Origin: Cellvibrio polysaccharolyticus
Lineage (GTDB): Bacteria; Pseudomonadota; Gammaproteobacteria; Pseudomonadales; Cellvibrionaceae
DNA length: 64,000 nt
Direction: 5' to 3'
Assembly (NCBI RefSeq): GCF_015182315.1
Contig: NZ_PRDL01000001.1
Coordinates: 1,240,001-1,304,000, forward strand
Shown: in pieces, positions 1 through 8,915 of the stretch
Layout of the letters: the number at the start of each line of letters is the position of its first letter
Position numbering within the stretch: the first letter of the stretch is position 1
Translations under genes and position numbers: made by a program
The notes under the pieces: generated by a model
What the model was told of the DNA's origin: nothing
What the model saw: only the letters and a program-made list of their open reading frames with translations
The model's database searches: none

Positions 1-609
1 CCGGGGCGTACCGGCCTCACCTGGCCGCAAATTTTACACGCCGCCATTGATACCGGTATTGCCCGTGGTGCATTGGATGCAGCGGTAGATTATCTGCGTA
101 ACCACACCCGCGTGTGGGTCGATGCGGATGTTGAAAAAGCCTCTGAAGAACATCACATTATTAAAACCATCGGCGAATACGCCGTGGCGGTGCGCGGTGC
201 TGAATCCGCACTGAAATATGCCGCCACGCTGTTTGATCAGCATCATGCTGACCCGCAGAATGTCGAGCTGCAAAACGAATTGATTCTGGCCACGGCCACG
301 GCGCGTGCGCAATCGGATCATGCGTCCATTTACGTAGGGCGCGATCTGTTTTCACTGACCGGTGCCAACTCCACCCTTGGTAAATGGAATTTACACCGCT
401 ATTGGGCGGACGCCCGTGTGCATACTACCCACGATCCTATTCGCTGGAGAATTTACCACGTCGGTAATTATTATTTGAATGGCGTACCGCCGGATGAATA
501 TGGCCGCGCCGCTCGTTTAAAACGTGAAGAACTGGCCGCTGCCGGTGCCATTACTGTGTCAGAAGCCGCATCAACAACAGAAGCCCCTGCCGTGGGAGTA
601 GCATCATGA
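1..609 (+). CDS. SfnB/DszC-type flavin monooxygenase, C-terminal part (5' truncated by window)
   Basis: The last 202 residues of a flavin-dependent monooxygenase with the acyl-CoA dehydrogenase fold; the N-terminal half lies outside the window. The frame is open from base 1 and reads GLTWPQILHAAIDTGIARGA, a block shared almost exactly with the next gene and with the paralogue at 19542-20822. Near the C-terminus it has the family block DARVHTTHDPIRW followed by HVGNYYLNG. Members of this group (SfnB, DszC) use reduced flavin and oxygen on sulfur compounds; they are not expected to act on acyl-CoA. The stop codon overlaps the next start (ATGA at 606-609), so the two are translationally coupled tandem paralogues. 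The substrate cannot be told from sequence. Confidence 0.85.
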   Translation, partial: PGRTGLTWPQILHAAIDTGIARGALDAAVDYLRNHTRVWVDADVEKASEEHHIIKTIGEYAVAVRGAESALKYAATLFDQHHADPQNVELQNELILATATARAQSDHASIYVGRDLFSLTGANSTLGKWNLHRYWADARVHTTHDPIRWRIYHVGNYYLNGVPPDEYGRAARLKREELAAAGAITVSEAASTTEAPAVGVAS

Positions 610-1898
610 GTGAACAACACAAAAACAGCGCTCCGTTGCTGAAAACTACCCCAAACAACGTTCTGAAAAGCGAAGCAGAAGCCATCGCCGCTGCGCATGA
701 AGCCGCTGAAAAAATCCGCGCACTGGCGGGCGACCACGAGCTGCAACAACAGGTACCCTTTCGCCATGCGGAAATTCTTTCGCAGTCAGGCATTACCACC
801 ATTGCAGTGCCCAAACATTTGGGCGGGCTTGGCGCCAGCGTTCCTACGCTGGTAGAAGCGGTGCGTATTATCTCTACCGCCGATGGCGGCGTAGGGCAGT
901 TGCTGCAAATTCACAATGTGATGTTGCGCGGCGTATTCGAGCGGCCAGCGGGTGCGGTACGCGACCGGTTAATCGCCGATATTCTTGATGGCAAACGCTT
1001 TGGCCACGCCGGTGCAGAAACCGGTGGTAAAACCAAGTTTGATCATAAAACCTCAGCGGTAAGAAACGCAGACGGGAAATGGGTGGTTAACGGCACCAAG
1101 TTTTACACCACCGGCTCGCATCTGGCTGAGTGGATTTCCTCCGGGGCGCGCACAGCCGAAGGTAATATCGGTTTTCTGGTGAATCGCAATACTCCAGGTG
1201 TACGCCTGGTGGATGACTGGGATGGTTTTGGTCAGCAACACTCGGTCAGTGGCAGTGTGATTTTTGAAGATCTGGTGCTGGACGATGAGTGGGTAACCCA
1301 GCGCAAGGAATCCTCACCGCAGCCCGACCCGGACGCCGCCGCACCGGTAAGAACCGGTTTGACCTGGCCACAAATTCTGCATGCTGCTATTGATACCGGT
1401 ATTGCGCGCGGCGCCTTGGATGCGGCAGTTGATTATTTGAAAAATCATGCCCATGTGTGGGTGGATGCCGACGTTGAACACCCCACACAAGAGCCGCTGA
1501 TTATCAAACAGATTGGCGATTATGCGATTGCAATACGCGTTGCCGAATCGTTATTGCGTGACGCGGCGGAATTGTTTGAAGTGTATCGCACTACGGAAAA
1601 CAACAGCCATTTGCAAGATGAGTTGATTCTTGCTGTTGCCAGTGCCCGTGCACAATCGGATCATGCGTCTATTAGTATTTCCAGCGATATTTTTTCATTG
1701 CTGGGCGCAAGTTCGTCTTACAACAAGTTCAATCTCAACCGCTTCTTCGGCGATGCCCGCGTGCACACCACCCACGATCCGATTCGCTGGCGCTTGCATC
1801 ATGTAGGCAACTACTATCTCAATGGTATTTCCCCCAACGAGTACAGCGCCGCCAGCGCCCGCAAGCTTGCTGCGATTAATGCGCAAAAGGCGAGCTGA
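606..1898 (+). CDS. SfnB/DszC-type flavin-dependent monooxygenase (acyl-CoA dehydrogenase fold)
   Basis: A complete 430-residue protein of the acyl-CoA dehydrogenase superfamily, SfnB/DszC branch. The N-terminal helical domain carries GGLGASVPTLVEAVRIIS and STADGGVGQLLQIHN. The middle beta domain carries GKWVVNGTKFYTTGS, the flavin-contacting region. The C-terminal helical domain ends with DARVHTTHDPIRW. DszC oxidises dibenzothiophene and SfnB is linked to dimethylsulfone use in Pseudomonas, so a role in oxidising an organosulfur compound with FMNH2 and O2 is inferred from the family and from neighbouring Dsz/Ssu-like genes. It overlaps the upstream paralogue by 4 bp. It needs reduced flavin from a partner, possibly the nitroreductase at 4409-4996. 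Confidence 0.88.
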   Translation: MSEQHKNSAPLLKTTPNNVLKSEAEAIAAAHEAAEKIRALAGDHELQQQVPFRHAEILSQSGITTIAVPKHLGGLGASVPTLVEAVRIISTADGGVGQLLQIHNVMLRGVFERPAGAVRDRLIADILDGKRFGHAGAETGGKTKFDHKTSAVRNADGKWVVNGTKFYTTGSHLAEWISSGARTAEGNIGFLVNRNTPGVRLVDDWDGFGQQHSVSGSVIFEDLVLDDEWVTQRKESSPQPDPDAAAPVRTGLTWPQILHAAIDTGIARGALDAAVDYLKNHAHVWVDADVEHPTQEPLIIKQIGDYAIAIRVAESLLRDAAELFEVYRTTENNSHLQDELILAVASARAQSDHASISISSDIFSLLGASSSYNKFNLNRFFGDARVHTTHDPIRWRLHHVGNYYLNGISPNEYSAASARKLAAINAQKAS

Positions 1899-1938
1899 TT
1901 TATCGCTTCTACGCAACGTCACTCATCAATCCAATATG

Positions 1939-2200
1939 GGCACAATACGAGTTTGACGTTAGGTTGCCTGTTTCAAAACCGTCGGGTCATGGACGACTGC
2001 CATGGATGGCGGAAGTTAGGGCAATGCAGGAGCAATTGCCATTGACCCGTCGGCGCTACCGGGGTGGAGTGCGCAATAAGCAAAACATGTTTTGCGCGCA
2101 GGGAACGACAATCATCTGCGATGATTGGCCGGCTCCGCTTGCGGATATTTATGCATTTTTGGAACAGGCAGCCTAATGGCGAACTGATAGATAGCACATG
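1939..2200 (-). repeat. Structured hairpin element, copy E1 (long form)
   Basis: First copy of a repeat family described as a whole under findings. Left arm 1960-1978 (GTTAGGTTGCCTGTTTC then AAAA) pairs with TTTTGGAACAGGCAGCC followed by TAATG at about 2157-2177; the two differences between the arms are G-T wobble pairs. An inner stem CGGGTCA (1983-1989) pairs with TGACCCG (2043-2049). Another hairpin CAATCATC/GATGATTG lies near 2110-2128. The outer flank at the right is weakly conserved in this copy. It fills the gap between the monooxygenase operon and the phosphoribosyltransferase gene. No open frame in it looks like a gene. Confidence 0.85.
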
Positions 2201-2241
2201 TTGTTTTCCCAAAAGTGATACCAGATGTCCTGAAAGGTGAA

Positions 2242-2763
2242 ATGATGTCCAACCTTGCCTGTCAAATAAAGAAATCAGCCCGCTTGTCCGGGCAATTTAC
2301 GCTGCGCTCGGGAAAAGTGAGCGATACCTACTTTGACAAATATCAATTTGAATCCGACCCGACGTTGTTGCTGGAAATTGCAAAGTCTCTGGCTGCACTG
2401 TTGCCCGAGGGTATTGAAGTGCTGGCTGGATTGGAGATGGGGGGTATCCCGGTTGTTACTGTGTTAAGTCAGGTAACCGGTTTGCCAGCGACTTTTATTC
2501 GTAAAGAAGCCAAGGAATACGGTACCTGTCGTTATGCGGAGGGTGCTTCGCTGGCGGGGAAGAAGTTTGTTTTGATTGAGGATGTCGTTTCCAGTGGTGG
2601 AGCGATCATTGATGCTCTGGCGAAACTGCGTGAAGACGGTGTTGAACCGGTAGCTGCCTTGTGTGTTATTGACCGAGAAACAGGTGGCAAGGAAAAACTT
2701 GCAGAAGTGGGGCTTTCATTAATTTCTTTACTAACATTTTCAGAAATAGAAAATAGCATCTGA
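2242..2763 (+). CDS. Orotate phosphoribosyltransferase-like protein
   Basis: A 173-residue type I phosphoribosyltransferase resembling orotate phosphoribosyltransferase, which joins orotate to PRPP to give OMP. The PRPP-binding signature is FVLIEDVVSSGGAI near residues 110-123, and RSGKVSDTYFDKY near residue 23 is the OPRT-type N-terminal motif. The ATG at 2242 is chosen because AAAGG sits a few bases upstream; a GTG at 2215 would add nine residues, and a second ATG follows at 2245. The length is short compared with the roughly 213-residue PyrE usual in gammaproteobacteria, so this may be a second, horizontally acquired copy. It stands alone between repeat copies E1 and E2 and has no obvious tie to sulfur metabolism. 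Confidence 0.8.
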   Translation: MMSNLACQIKKSARLSGQFTLRSGKVSDTYFDKYQFESDPTLLLEIAKSLAALLPEGIEVLAGLEMGGIPVVTVLSQVTGLPATFIRKEAKEYGTCRYAEGASLAGKKFVLIEDVVSSGGAIIDALAKLREDGVEPVAALCVIDRETGGKEKLAEVGLSLISLLTFSEIENSI

Positions 2764-2829
2764 ATAAAATTTACTCTTCAGTGCCTCAGTTGATTGCAAG
2801 GTTCCCGGCCTTTCCTGGCTGAAATATCG

Positions 2830-2960
2830 GTGTCATTCTGACTGCTTGTCATTAGGATATCTGTTCCAAAAACGCATGAATACGTTCCCTGTAGCTCTGA
2901 CGAGTCATCCATGACTCGACAGTTTTGGAACAGATATCCTAACGCCAAACTGCATTGTGC
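2830..2960 (+). repeat. Structured hairpin element, copy E2 (short form)
   Basis: A complete short copy. The outer left end is GTGTCATTCTGACTG followed by TTGTCATTAGG. The left arm ATTAGGATATCTGTTCC plus AAAA pairs perfectly with TTTTGGAACAGATATCC plus TAAC on the right. The core carries the inner hairpin CGAGTCA-tcca-TGACTCG. The right end is CGCCAAACTGCATTGTGC. It lies between the convergent phosphoribosyltransferase and DszB-like genes, where it could also act as a transcription barrier. Confidence 0.9.
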
Positions 2961-2982
2961 AGGTCATAGGCCTGTTTGCTTT

Positions 2983-4068
2983 TTACACCGCGACGGCTTC
3001 TTCCTCTGCCACTTTCTGCGATTGCAACAACTTCCAGGCTGCTGCCAGTGGGCGGTGGTCGATCCAGCCGTCGAAGTCGAAATCATTATCCAGTACGCCG
3101 TGCTTCAGCAAAAAGTCTTTTTGCTGGCGGAATAATTCAATACGTTCTTCAGACAGATCCGGTGCCAGGTGCAGATGAAAACCATCGCGGTAGGCGCCTT
3201 TCAAACCTTCAATGCTTGCGCCGGTTTCTTTATGCAGTGCATCGTAAACGCCGTCAAGATTGGTTTTCGCCCACTCGGCTGCACGTAATACCTGTGCCAG
3301 AAATCGCACCAGCTCATCAAAATGGTTGTTGAGTAAATCTTCGTGAACGGTAATCGGGCGGGGTGTACCGTTATTCACGCGGAAGCGACGCTCCGGTAAC
3401 TTGTCCAGATCAATTCCCACCACCAGACCCAGCTCACGTGCCTTATCAACAGCGGCACCGCCTTTTACATACAGCCCGTCAATGTCACCTTTCAGCAAGG
3501 CATCCGCACCAACGAAGAAACCGCTGCGCTCATCGTTACCGCCAGTGCCTTGGCCTCCGAATTCAACCAGCGTGATGTCGTCCAGCGTTAAACCTGCTGA
3601 TGCCAAAGCACCTTTGTAACCGTGCAAGCTCATATGACGGGAGATGCTGCGGCCGCGTTTGTTTTGCTGAATATCAACCGGGTTGTAAGCAGGCAGTGAC
3701 AGGCGTTTGCCTTTCAAATCGGCCGGAGTTTTGATGTCCGAGTCGGGGCGCACCAGAATAAATTGGCCTTCTTCAATCCAGGTTAAACCGATCAGACGCG
3801 TTTTGGCGCCTTGCGCACGAGCCGGAATAGAAAACAAATTGCCACCTTCGCGAATCAGTGTGGGCAGTTCGTGATCATAATGGTGATAGCGCAGTTCTTG
3901 CGCGTCTTCGTCTTGCAGCGCGCGTACTTTGATATTGTCGCGGGAAAATTCTTCGGTTAACCAGCCCAACTGCGAAGCAATACCGGTGGCCGTTGGTACG
4001 CCACCACGACCCTGACCCGCACAGCGTGTAAACCAGATAGTATCCGGCTTGTTATTTGACCCAGACAT
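2983..4068 (-). CDS. DszB-like desulfinase / NMT1-type periplasmic-binding-fold protein, paralogue 1
   Basis: A 361-residue protein of the periplasmic-binding-protein fold but without any signal peptide (N-terminus MSGSNNKPDTIWFTRC), so it is cytoplasmic. It resembles DszB, the sulfinate desulfinase that releases sulfite by C-S cleavage. The block TRC...VPTATG contains the position of the DszB nucleophile Cys27 (here Cys16), and RYHHYDHELP followed by REGGN matches the His60 and Arg70 region. Oddly, seven residues (AGQGRGG) stand between Cys16 and the VPTAT block where the paralogue at 12317-13411 has one proline, so the active-site loop is changed. The ATG at 4068 has AGGA eight bases upstream. 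A cytoplasmic sulfonate-binding function is the alternative reading. Confidence 0.75.
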   Translation of the reverse strand: MSGSNNKPDTIWFTRCAGQGRGGVPTATGIASQLGWLTEEFSRDNIKVRALQDEDAQELRYHHYDHELPTLIREGGNLFSIPARAQGAKTRLIGLTWIEEGQFILVRPDSDIKTPADLKGKRLSLPAYNPVDIQQNKRGRSISRHMSLHGYKGALASAGLTLDDITLVEFGGQGTGGNDERSGFFVGADALLKGDIDGLYVKGGAAVDKARELGLVVGIDLDKLPERRFRVNNGTPRPITVHEDLLNNHFDELVRFLAQVLRAAEWAKTNLDGVYDALHKETGASIEGLKGAYRDGFHLHLAPDLSEERIELFRQQKDFLLKHGVLDNDFDFDGWIDHRPLAAAWKLLQSQKVAEEEAVAV

Positions 4069-4181
4069 AAAAAATATCCTGTTGAAATGCATCAATGAGA
4101 TGCAGGTGATATGACGTTTTACTGATCTTCCCCTGGAGGGGGTTCAGTGGCTTAAAATCGGCTTTCTGAAAAGTGTAAGGT

Positions 4182-4350
4182 GGCACAGTGTGAGTTTGGC
4201 GTTAGGCGGTGTGTTTCAAAACCGTCGAGTCATTCGCCACCTCCCTGTGGCTTACCCTGCGGGCAGCTTCGCTGTGCAAATGGGCAATCCTGCCAATTTG
4301 TCATGCGTTTTTGAAACACACCGCCTGATGGCAAACGGACAGAGAGATAC
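4182..4350 (-). repeat. Structured hairpin element, copy E3
   Basis: A complete copy in the reverse orientation. The left arm GTTAGGCGGTGTGTTTC plus AAAA (4201-4221) pairs perfectly with TTTTGAAACACACCGCC (about 4310-4326). The outer ends are GGCACAGTGTGAGTTTGGC on the left and TGGCAAACGGACAGAGAG on the right. The core differs from the short and long forms: it starts with CCGTCGAGTCA but then holds unrelated sequence and a CCCTGCGGGCAGC hairpin. It lies between the nitroreductase end and the start of the DszB-like gene, both on the minus strand. Nothing else was seen in this 340-base gap. Confidence 0.88.
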
Positions 4351-4408
4351 CTGGTCACACCTGGATATCTGAATATTTGCAATATCGATCATTTAAAGTG
4401 ATTGAAAA

Positions 4409-4996
4409 CTACAAAACACTAACGGCTTTACCAAAATCCAGACGTGGGCCTACAGGCTTTACGCTGCTGTGATCACCATAACCAATGTTGGCCAGCAACA
4501 AACTCTTCCATGACGTACCCGCGAAAAAAATCTCGTCCACTTTGGCATTATCAAAGCCCGACATAGGCCCAACATCCAGCCCCAGTGCCCGCGCTGCAAT
4601 AAACAAATAACCGGCTTGCAAGGTGGCATTGGTGCGAGCGGTTGGCTCAATCCATGACGGGTTATTGATAAAAAAACTGCGCGCATCGTAAGCAGGAAAC
4701 TGCTCTGGCAACTCATCGTGAAAATTTTCATCGTAAGCGATGATCACATTCAACGGCGCGGCGATGGTTTTATCGCGGTTGCTGGATGACAGCGCCGGTG
4801 CCAGTTGCTGCTTGGCCTCCGGCGAGCGCACAAATAAAAATCGCGCCGGCTGGGCGTTAAAGCCGGTAGGGCCTTGTCTTACCAGCGTGTACAGCTCACG
4901 AAGGGTTTCATTGGAAACCTCGGCCGGCAAAAACTGATGAATACTTCTTGCCTTGAGAAACAATTGATCCAGCGTTGCATGTTCAACCACAGACAT
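4409..4996 (-). CDS. Nitroreductase-family flavoprotein, RutE-like
   Basis: A 195-residue nitroreductase-fold protein closest in style to RutE/HadB (annotated as malonic semialdehyde reductase). Seen in the sequence: the FMN-contact region GPTGFNAQPARFLF near residue 39 and TNATLQAGYLFIAARALGLD around residues 122-141, typical of this subfamily. It probably binds FMN and uses NAD(P)H. In this setting it could supply reduced flavin to the SfnB/SsuD-type monooxygenases or reduce an aldehyde left after sulfur removal; this is inference. The start has AAGGA six bases upstream. It is the last gene of the minus-strand transporter operon, nine bases after the ATPase gene. Confidence 0.82.
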   Translation of the reverse strand: MSVVEHATLDQLFLKARSIHQFLPAEVSNETLRELYTLVRQGPTGFNAQPARFLFVRSPEAKQQLAPALSSSNRDKTIAAPLNVIIAYDENFHDELPEQFPAYDARSFFINNPSWIEPTARTNATLQAGYLFIAARALGLDVGPMSGFDNAKVDEIFFAGTSWKSLLLANIGYGDHSSVKPVGPRLDFGKAVSVL

Positions 4997-5005
4997 AACG
5001 ATTCC

Positions 5006-6958
5006 TTAAACGTACTCAAACGGTTGCGACCAGTTGGATTGCAACTGCTTGATGCTGGACGGTGAGTGTGAAACCAGCAGGCGGGTGTAGTCTGCTTCCG
5101 GTGTATCCAGCACTTCATCCACCGGGCCTTGTTCAACAATGACGCCCTGGTGCAATACCACCACGTCATCAGCGATGGCACGCACCACTCCCAGATCGTG
5201 AGTGACGAACAACAGTGACAAACCGCCAGCTTGAAGTTCACGCAACAAGGCGAGAATGTTGGCTTGCACGGATACGTCCAGCGCCGATGTGATCTCGTCA
5301 CAAATCAGCAAACGCGGTTCGCAAACCAGAGCGCGGGCAATGGCAACACGTTGACGCTCGCCACCGGACAATTCACGCGGGTAGGCGTGCATCAGTTCTG
5401 ACTGCAGCGATACTTTGTTCAGCGCGTTGACGGCACGTTGCCAGGCTTGCTTGTGGCTGAGCTTGAAAAAATGTTGCAGTGCATTGATCAAAATCGTGCC
5501 CACGGTGTGTCGGGGGTTCAGTGCACGGTAAGGGTTTTGAAAAATGTATTGCACCTGGTGGCGCAGTTCCGGTGCGCGGTCACGCGCTTTAAACGGCAGC
5601 AATTTGTCGCCGTAATAAATGTTGCCGCCGGAGTCTTCACCTACACCGGCAAGGGCGCGGGCGATGGTGGTTTTGCCTGATCCGGATTCTCCCACCAGCG
5701 CCACACATTCACCGGCTTTCAGTGAAAAGGACGCATCAAAAACAACCTGCTTTTTACCGTAAAACGCTGACAGACTTTCTACGCGCAGCAGCGCGGCGTC
5801 GGTGCGGTTTTGTTTGCGGGCGGCGCGGTTGTCTTCGCGGCTAATAAATGCCGGGCCGCTGTCCTGATGCCAGCAAGCGGTGTCGTGACCTGCGGCAGTA
5901 CGTGAGAGTGCCGGTGCTGTCTGGCAGCTTTCGCTGCGCAGCGGGCAACGTTCTGCAAAAGAACAGCCCTGCGGACGGGTGCCGGGTGAGGGCGCCTGGC
6001 CGGGGATCGGTTGCAGAAAACGGCGTTGCGCTACATCGGGTACAGCTGCCAGCAAGCCCTGGGTGTAAGGGTGTGACGGTTTGGCAAACAGTGTTTTCAG
6101 TGGAGCAGATTCAACAACGCGACCGGCGTATAACACAATGATCTGGTCAACCAATTCCTGCACCACCGCGAGATCGTGGGATACATAAATGGCTGAGACG
6201 TTATAGGTTTGGCACAGGTGACGAATGGTTTTCAACACCCGGGATTGGGTGGTTACATCCAATGCGGTGGTAGGTTCGTCCAATACAATCAGGCGCGGAC
6301 GCAACACAAAAGCCAATGCCAATTGCACACGCTGCTGTTGGCCACCGGACAACTGATGAGGAAAACGTTTTAAAAATTCCCGCTCGGCAGGCAAGCCTAC
6401 ATCGGTAAACACCGCCAGAATACGTTCTTCACGTTCAGCTTTGGACAGTGCCGGTTGATGCACTTGCAGCAACTCATCGAGATGCTTGCCAATACGCATT
6501 AACGGATTCAACGATGTGGCCGGGTCCTGGGAAACGTGCGATACCACATTGCCACGCAAGTCGCGCAATTGTTTCGCATTCAGTGCCAATACATCGGTAT
6601 CGCCGATGTTGATTTGTCCCTGGGTAATTACCGCGCCGGTGCGGGTGTGACCAAGCAGTGCCGAGGCAATGGTACTTTTGCCGGAACCGGATTCGCCCAC
6701 CAGACCGAGAATTTTTCCTTCGGCTAACTGAAAGGAAATATCCGAAACAATGTCTTCACCGTTATCCAGCTCAATGCGTAAATCTTTTACCGAGAGCAGG
6801 GTTTTTTGCGGTGTGCTGACCAGGTGTAAATCTTCGCGGTGCAGCGGTGCAGTATCGCTTTGGCGGGCGATGATGCGTTCATAAACCGGAGAGTTCGTTT
6901 TCAACACCAACGGTGTTGCTGCTGAACGGGCAGGGGCTACGGCGGCAACAGGTGACAT
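5006..6958 (-). CDS. Fused double ATPase of a peptide/nickel-type ABC transporter (DppD-DppF fusion)
   Basis: A 650-residue protein with two complete ABC domains. Domain 1 has GLVGESGSGKST, LSGGQQQRVQLALA and LIVLDEPTTALD, followed by the oligopeptide-transporter C-terminal motif with paired cysteines (CSFAERCPLR). Domain 2 has ALVGESGSGKTT, LSGGERQRVAIARAL and LLICDEITSALD. E. coli splits these functions between DppD and DppF; here they are one chain, as in many GsiA-like systems. It energises the two permeases encoded just upstream. A strong GAGGAG site lies inside the 3' end of the permease gene, whose stop is two bases before this start. Given the surrounding desulfurisation genes the cargo is probably an organosulfur compound rather than ordinary peptides (inference). 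Confidence 0.92.
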   Translation of the reverse strand: MSPVAAVAPARSAATPLVLKTNSPVYERIIARQSDTAPLHREDLHLVSTPQKTLLSVKDLRIELDNGEDIVSDISFQLAEGKILGLVGESGSGKSTIASALLGHTRTGAVITQGQINIGDTDVLALNAKQLRDLRGNVVSHVSQDPATSLNPLMRIGKHLDELLQVHQPALSKAEREERILAVFTDVGLPAEREFLKRFPHQLSGGQQQRVQLALAFVLRPRLIVLDEPTTALDVTTQSRVLKTIRHLCQTYNVSAIYVSHDLAVVQELVDQIIVLYAGRVVESAPLKTLFAKPSHPYTQGLLAAVPDVAQRRFLQPIPGQAPSPGTRPQGCSFAERCPLRSESCQTAPALSRTAAGHDTACWHQDSGPAFISREDNRAARKQNRTDAALLRVESLSAFYGKKQVVFDASFSLKAGECVALVGESGSGKTTIARALAGVGEDSGGNIYYGDKLLPFKARDRAPELRHQVQYIFQNPYRALNPRHTVGTILINALQHFFKLSHKQAWQRAVNALNKVSLQSELMHAYPRELSGGERQRVAIARALVCEPRLLICDEITSALDVSVQANILALLRELQAGGLSLLFVTHDLGVVRAIADDVVVLHQGVIVEQGPVDEVLDTPEADYTRLLVSHSPSSIKQLQSNWSQPFEYV

Positions 6959-6960
6959 GG

Positions 6961-7815
6961 TTATCGCTCCTCAATTCTTGATGTAATTCGTCCGATGCCT
7001 TCGGCCAGCAGGTTGGTACCCAGTGCGAAGATGGCAATTAAAAGTACCGGGGCAAACACGGCGATGGGCTGAATTAGCAAACCTGCACGGTTTTCGTTAA
7101 TCATCAACCCCCAGTCGGCGGTTGGTGGCGCAACGCCGTAACCGAGAAACGCAAGGCCGGAAAGCATGCCCACTGCCCAGGTCAGCATCACACCAAGGTG
7201 CACCAGTAGCGGAGTAAGAATATTGGGGATAATTTCGCGGAACAGAATTCTCCAGCGCGAGTAACCCATCATTTCAGCGGCTTCAATAAATTCCTGCGAT
7301 ACCACATTAAAAGCAATACCTCGGGAGAGGCGTACTACGCCGGGAATAAAGGCAATGGCTACCGTTAACACAATCAACCAATGTTCGCGCCCCAGCAGAG
7401 AAACAATCAGCAACACCAGAATCAAATCCGGGAAGGCAATTAAAACATCGGTGCCCCACACGATGGCCTGGTCGGTTTTCTTTCGCAGAAAGGCACCGGT
7501 CACACCCAGCGCCGCGCCAATAAACAAGGCAATTGCAGAGGCGGCAATGGACATCCACACCACCGATTGACCACCGGCAAGCACACGCGACAACACATCG
7601 CGGCCCAGCACGTCGTAACCCAAAGGTGCCTGGGCATCCGGTTGCCCGTAAGTCATTCCCACCAGATCAGTCGGGCTGAAAGGAGCAAACCATGGCCCTG
7701 CCAGTGCGGCCAGTAACGCGATAACCGTAAGAATAAAACCAATGCGAACCTGCTGACTTTTCCAACCGGTTATCAGCAATGTTTTAGCACTGCGTTCTTT
7801 GATTTTGGTAGTCAT
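6961..7815 (-). CDS. Peptide/nickel-type ABC transporter permease (DppC-like)
   Basis: A 284-residue inner-membrane permease. It has an N-terminal membrane segment (IGFILTVIALLAALAGPWFA), the DppC-type motif PLGYDVLGRDVLSR after it, and the cytoplasmic EAA loop EAAEMMGYSRWRILFREIIP that contacts the ATPase. About six membrane helices are expected. It starts inside the end of the DppB-like gene (ATGA overlap at 7812-7815) and is followed after two bases by the fused ATPase, so all three are one transcript with the nitroreductase. Confidence 0.93.
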   Translation of the reverse strand: MTTKIKERSAKTLLITGWKSQQVRIGFILTVIALLAALAGPWFAPFSPTDLVGMTYGQPDAQAPLGYDVLGRDVLSRVLAGGQSVVWMSIAASAIALFIGAALGVTGAFLRKKTDQAIVWGTDVLIAFPDLILVLLIVSLLGREHWLIVLTVAIAFIPGVVRLSRGIAFNVVSQEFIEAAEMMGYSRWRILFREIIPNILTPLLVHLGVMLTWAVGMLSGLAFLGYGVAPPTADWGLMINENRAGLLIQPIAVFAPVLLIAIFALGTNLLAEGIGRITSRIEER

Positions 7816-8915
7816 GCGGCACTCCCGGCGGCTTTGCTGACAAGTGGTTCGGCTTTGCTTTTTTCAGTTTTCTTGCGTGAAGCGGCGGTGCGTAAACGCG
7901 GTGTCAGCATCAGCGTAATAAAATCGGCAATCAGGTTGATCACTACCACACCCACCGTAATGGCCAGCACGATGGCCTGAATCATCGGCAGGTCGCGAAT
8001 TTCGATAGCGGCATTCAACGAGTTACCGATACCCGGGTAGCTGAACACGACTTCAACCAGTACGGCACCACTGAACAGCATGCGGAAGGTCATGGCCACG
8101 CCTTGAATGGAAGGAATCAGCGCGTTCGGCAAAGCATGACGCCAGATGATGTGACGCTCGGGAATGCCGCGCAAACGTGCCGCGATAACATAATCCGACT
8201 CCATCGCTTCAATCATCGAAGCGCGTACCAGTCGTAACAAATAAGGAATAACGGAAAGCGCCAGCGTCAGGGTAGGCAGCACCAGATACTGCCATTGCGA
8301 CAGTGCCGGTTTGCTCGGGTCAAGCAATGAAGCCGCCGGCAAAATATGAAAAACCGAGGTGGAAAACAGCATTACCAGCCAGATTGCCAGCACAAAACCG
8401 GGAACCGCTTTGAACAAAACAATCGACGTAATGGCGAAGCGGTCAAAGGCAGAATCGCGATGCAGTGCCAGATACACACCACCAATCATCGCCAGCGGAA
8501 TCGCCAGTAGCGACACGGTGATGGTCAAGGCAAACGAGTTGGCAAAGCGGGCGCTGATCACTTCTGACACGTTTACGTTGGAATCGATAGAGCGGCCGAG
8601 GTTGCCGGAAAGAATTTCACCCAGCCAATTAAAGTACTGAATGTAGATTGGCTGGTTCAAGCCGAGCTGATTGCGCAGCACTTCAATCGCCGCTTCGGAA
8701 GCTTCCGGCCCGAGAATAATCCGCGCCGGGTCAGACGGCAGCGCCTGGGTCGCCCCGAATACAATAAAGGAAATAACCACCACCACCCCGAGACCGGAGA
8801 ACAGGCGACCCATCACCCAGGGGAACCAGGGTGGAAAATAATCGCTCAGATCGGCGAAGCTAAAGAGCGACGATTTGGCGGGTGATGACTGGCGACTGGA
8901 TGAGACGAGGCTCAT
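7812..8915 (-). CDS. Peptide/nickel-type ABC transporter permease (DppB-like)
   Basis: A 367-residue DppB-type permease, first gene of the minus-strand operon dppB-dppC-dppDF-nitroreductase. It is somewhat longer than usual because of a hydrophilic N-terminal stretch of about 30 residues and a lysine-rich C-terminal tail (after RLRTAASRKKTEKSK). The EAA-type loop is ARLRGIPERHIIWRHALPNA. The start is supported by GAGG six bases upstream. The operon has no binding protein of its own in direct line; the nearest is the Tat lipoprotein gene at 9532-11121, separated by 616 bases holding a decayed repeat copy. Confidence 0.92.
   Translation of the reverse strand: MSLVSSSRQSSPAKSSLFSFADLSDYFPPWFPWVMGRLFSGLGVVVVISFIVFGATQALPSDPARIILGPEASEAAIEVLRNQLGLNQPIYIQYFNWLGEILSGNLGRSIDSNVNVSEVISARFANSFALTITVSLLAIPLAMIGGVYLALHRDSAFDRFAITSIVLFKAVPGFVLAIWLVMLFSTSVFHILPAASLLDPSKPALSQWQYLVLPTLTLALSVIPYLLRLVRASMIEAMESDYVIAARLRGIPERHIIWRHALPNALIPSIQGVAMTFRMLFSGAVLVEVVFSYPGIGNSLNAAIEIRDLPMIQAIVLAITVGVVVINLIADFITLMLTPRLRTAASRKKTEKSKAEPLVSKAAGSAA

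Noticed and set aside
1973..2212. Open frames within E1 (and similar frames within E3, E4, E8) as small genes
   Set aside because: They follow from the palindromic repeat sequence, exist on both strands and lack ribosome-binding sites.
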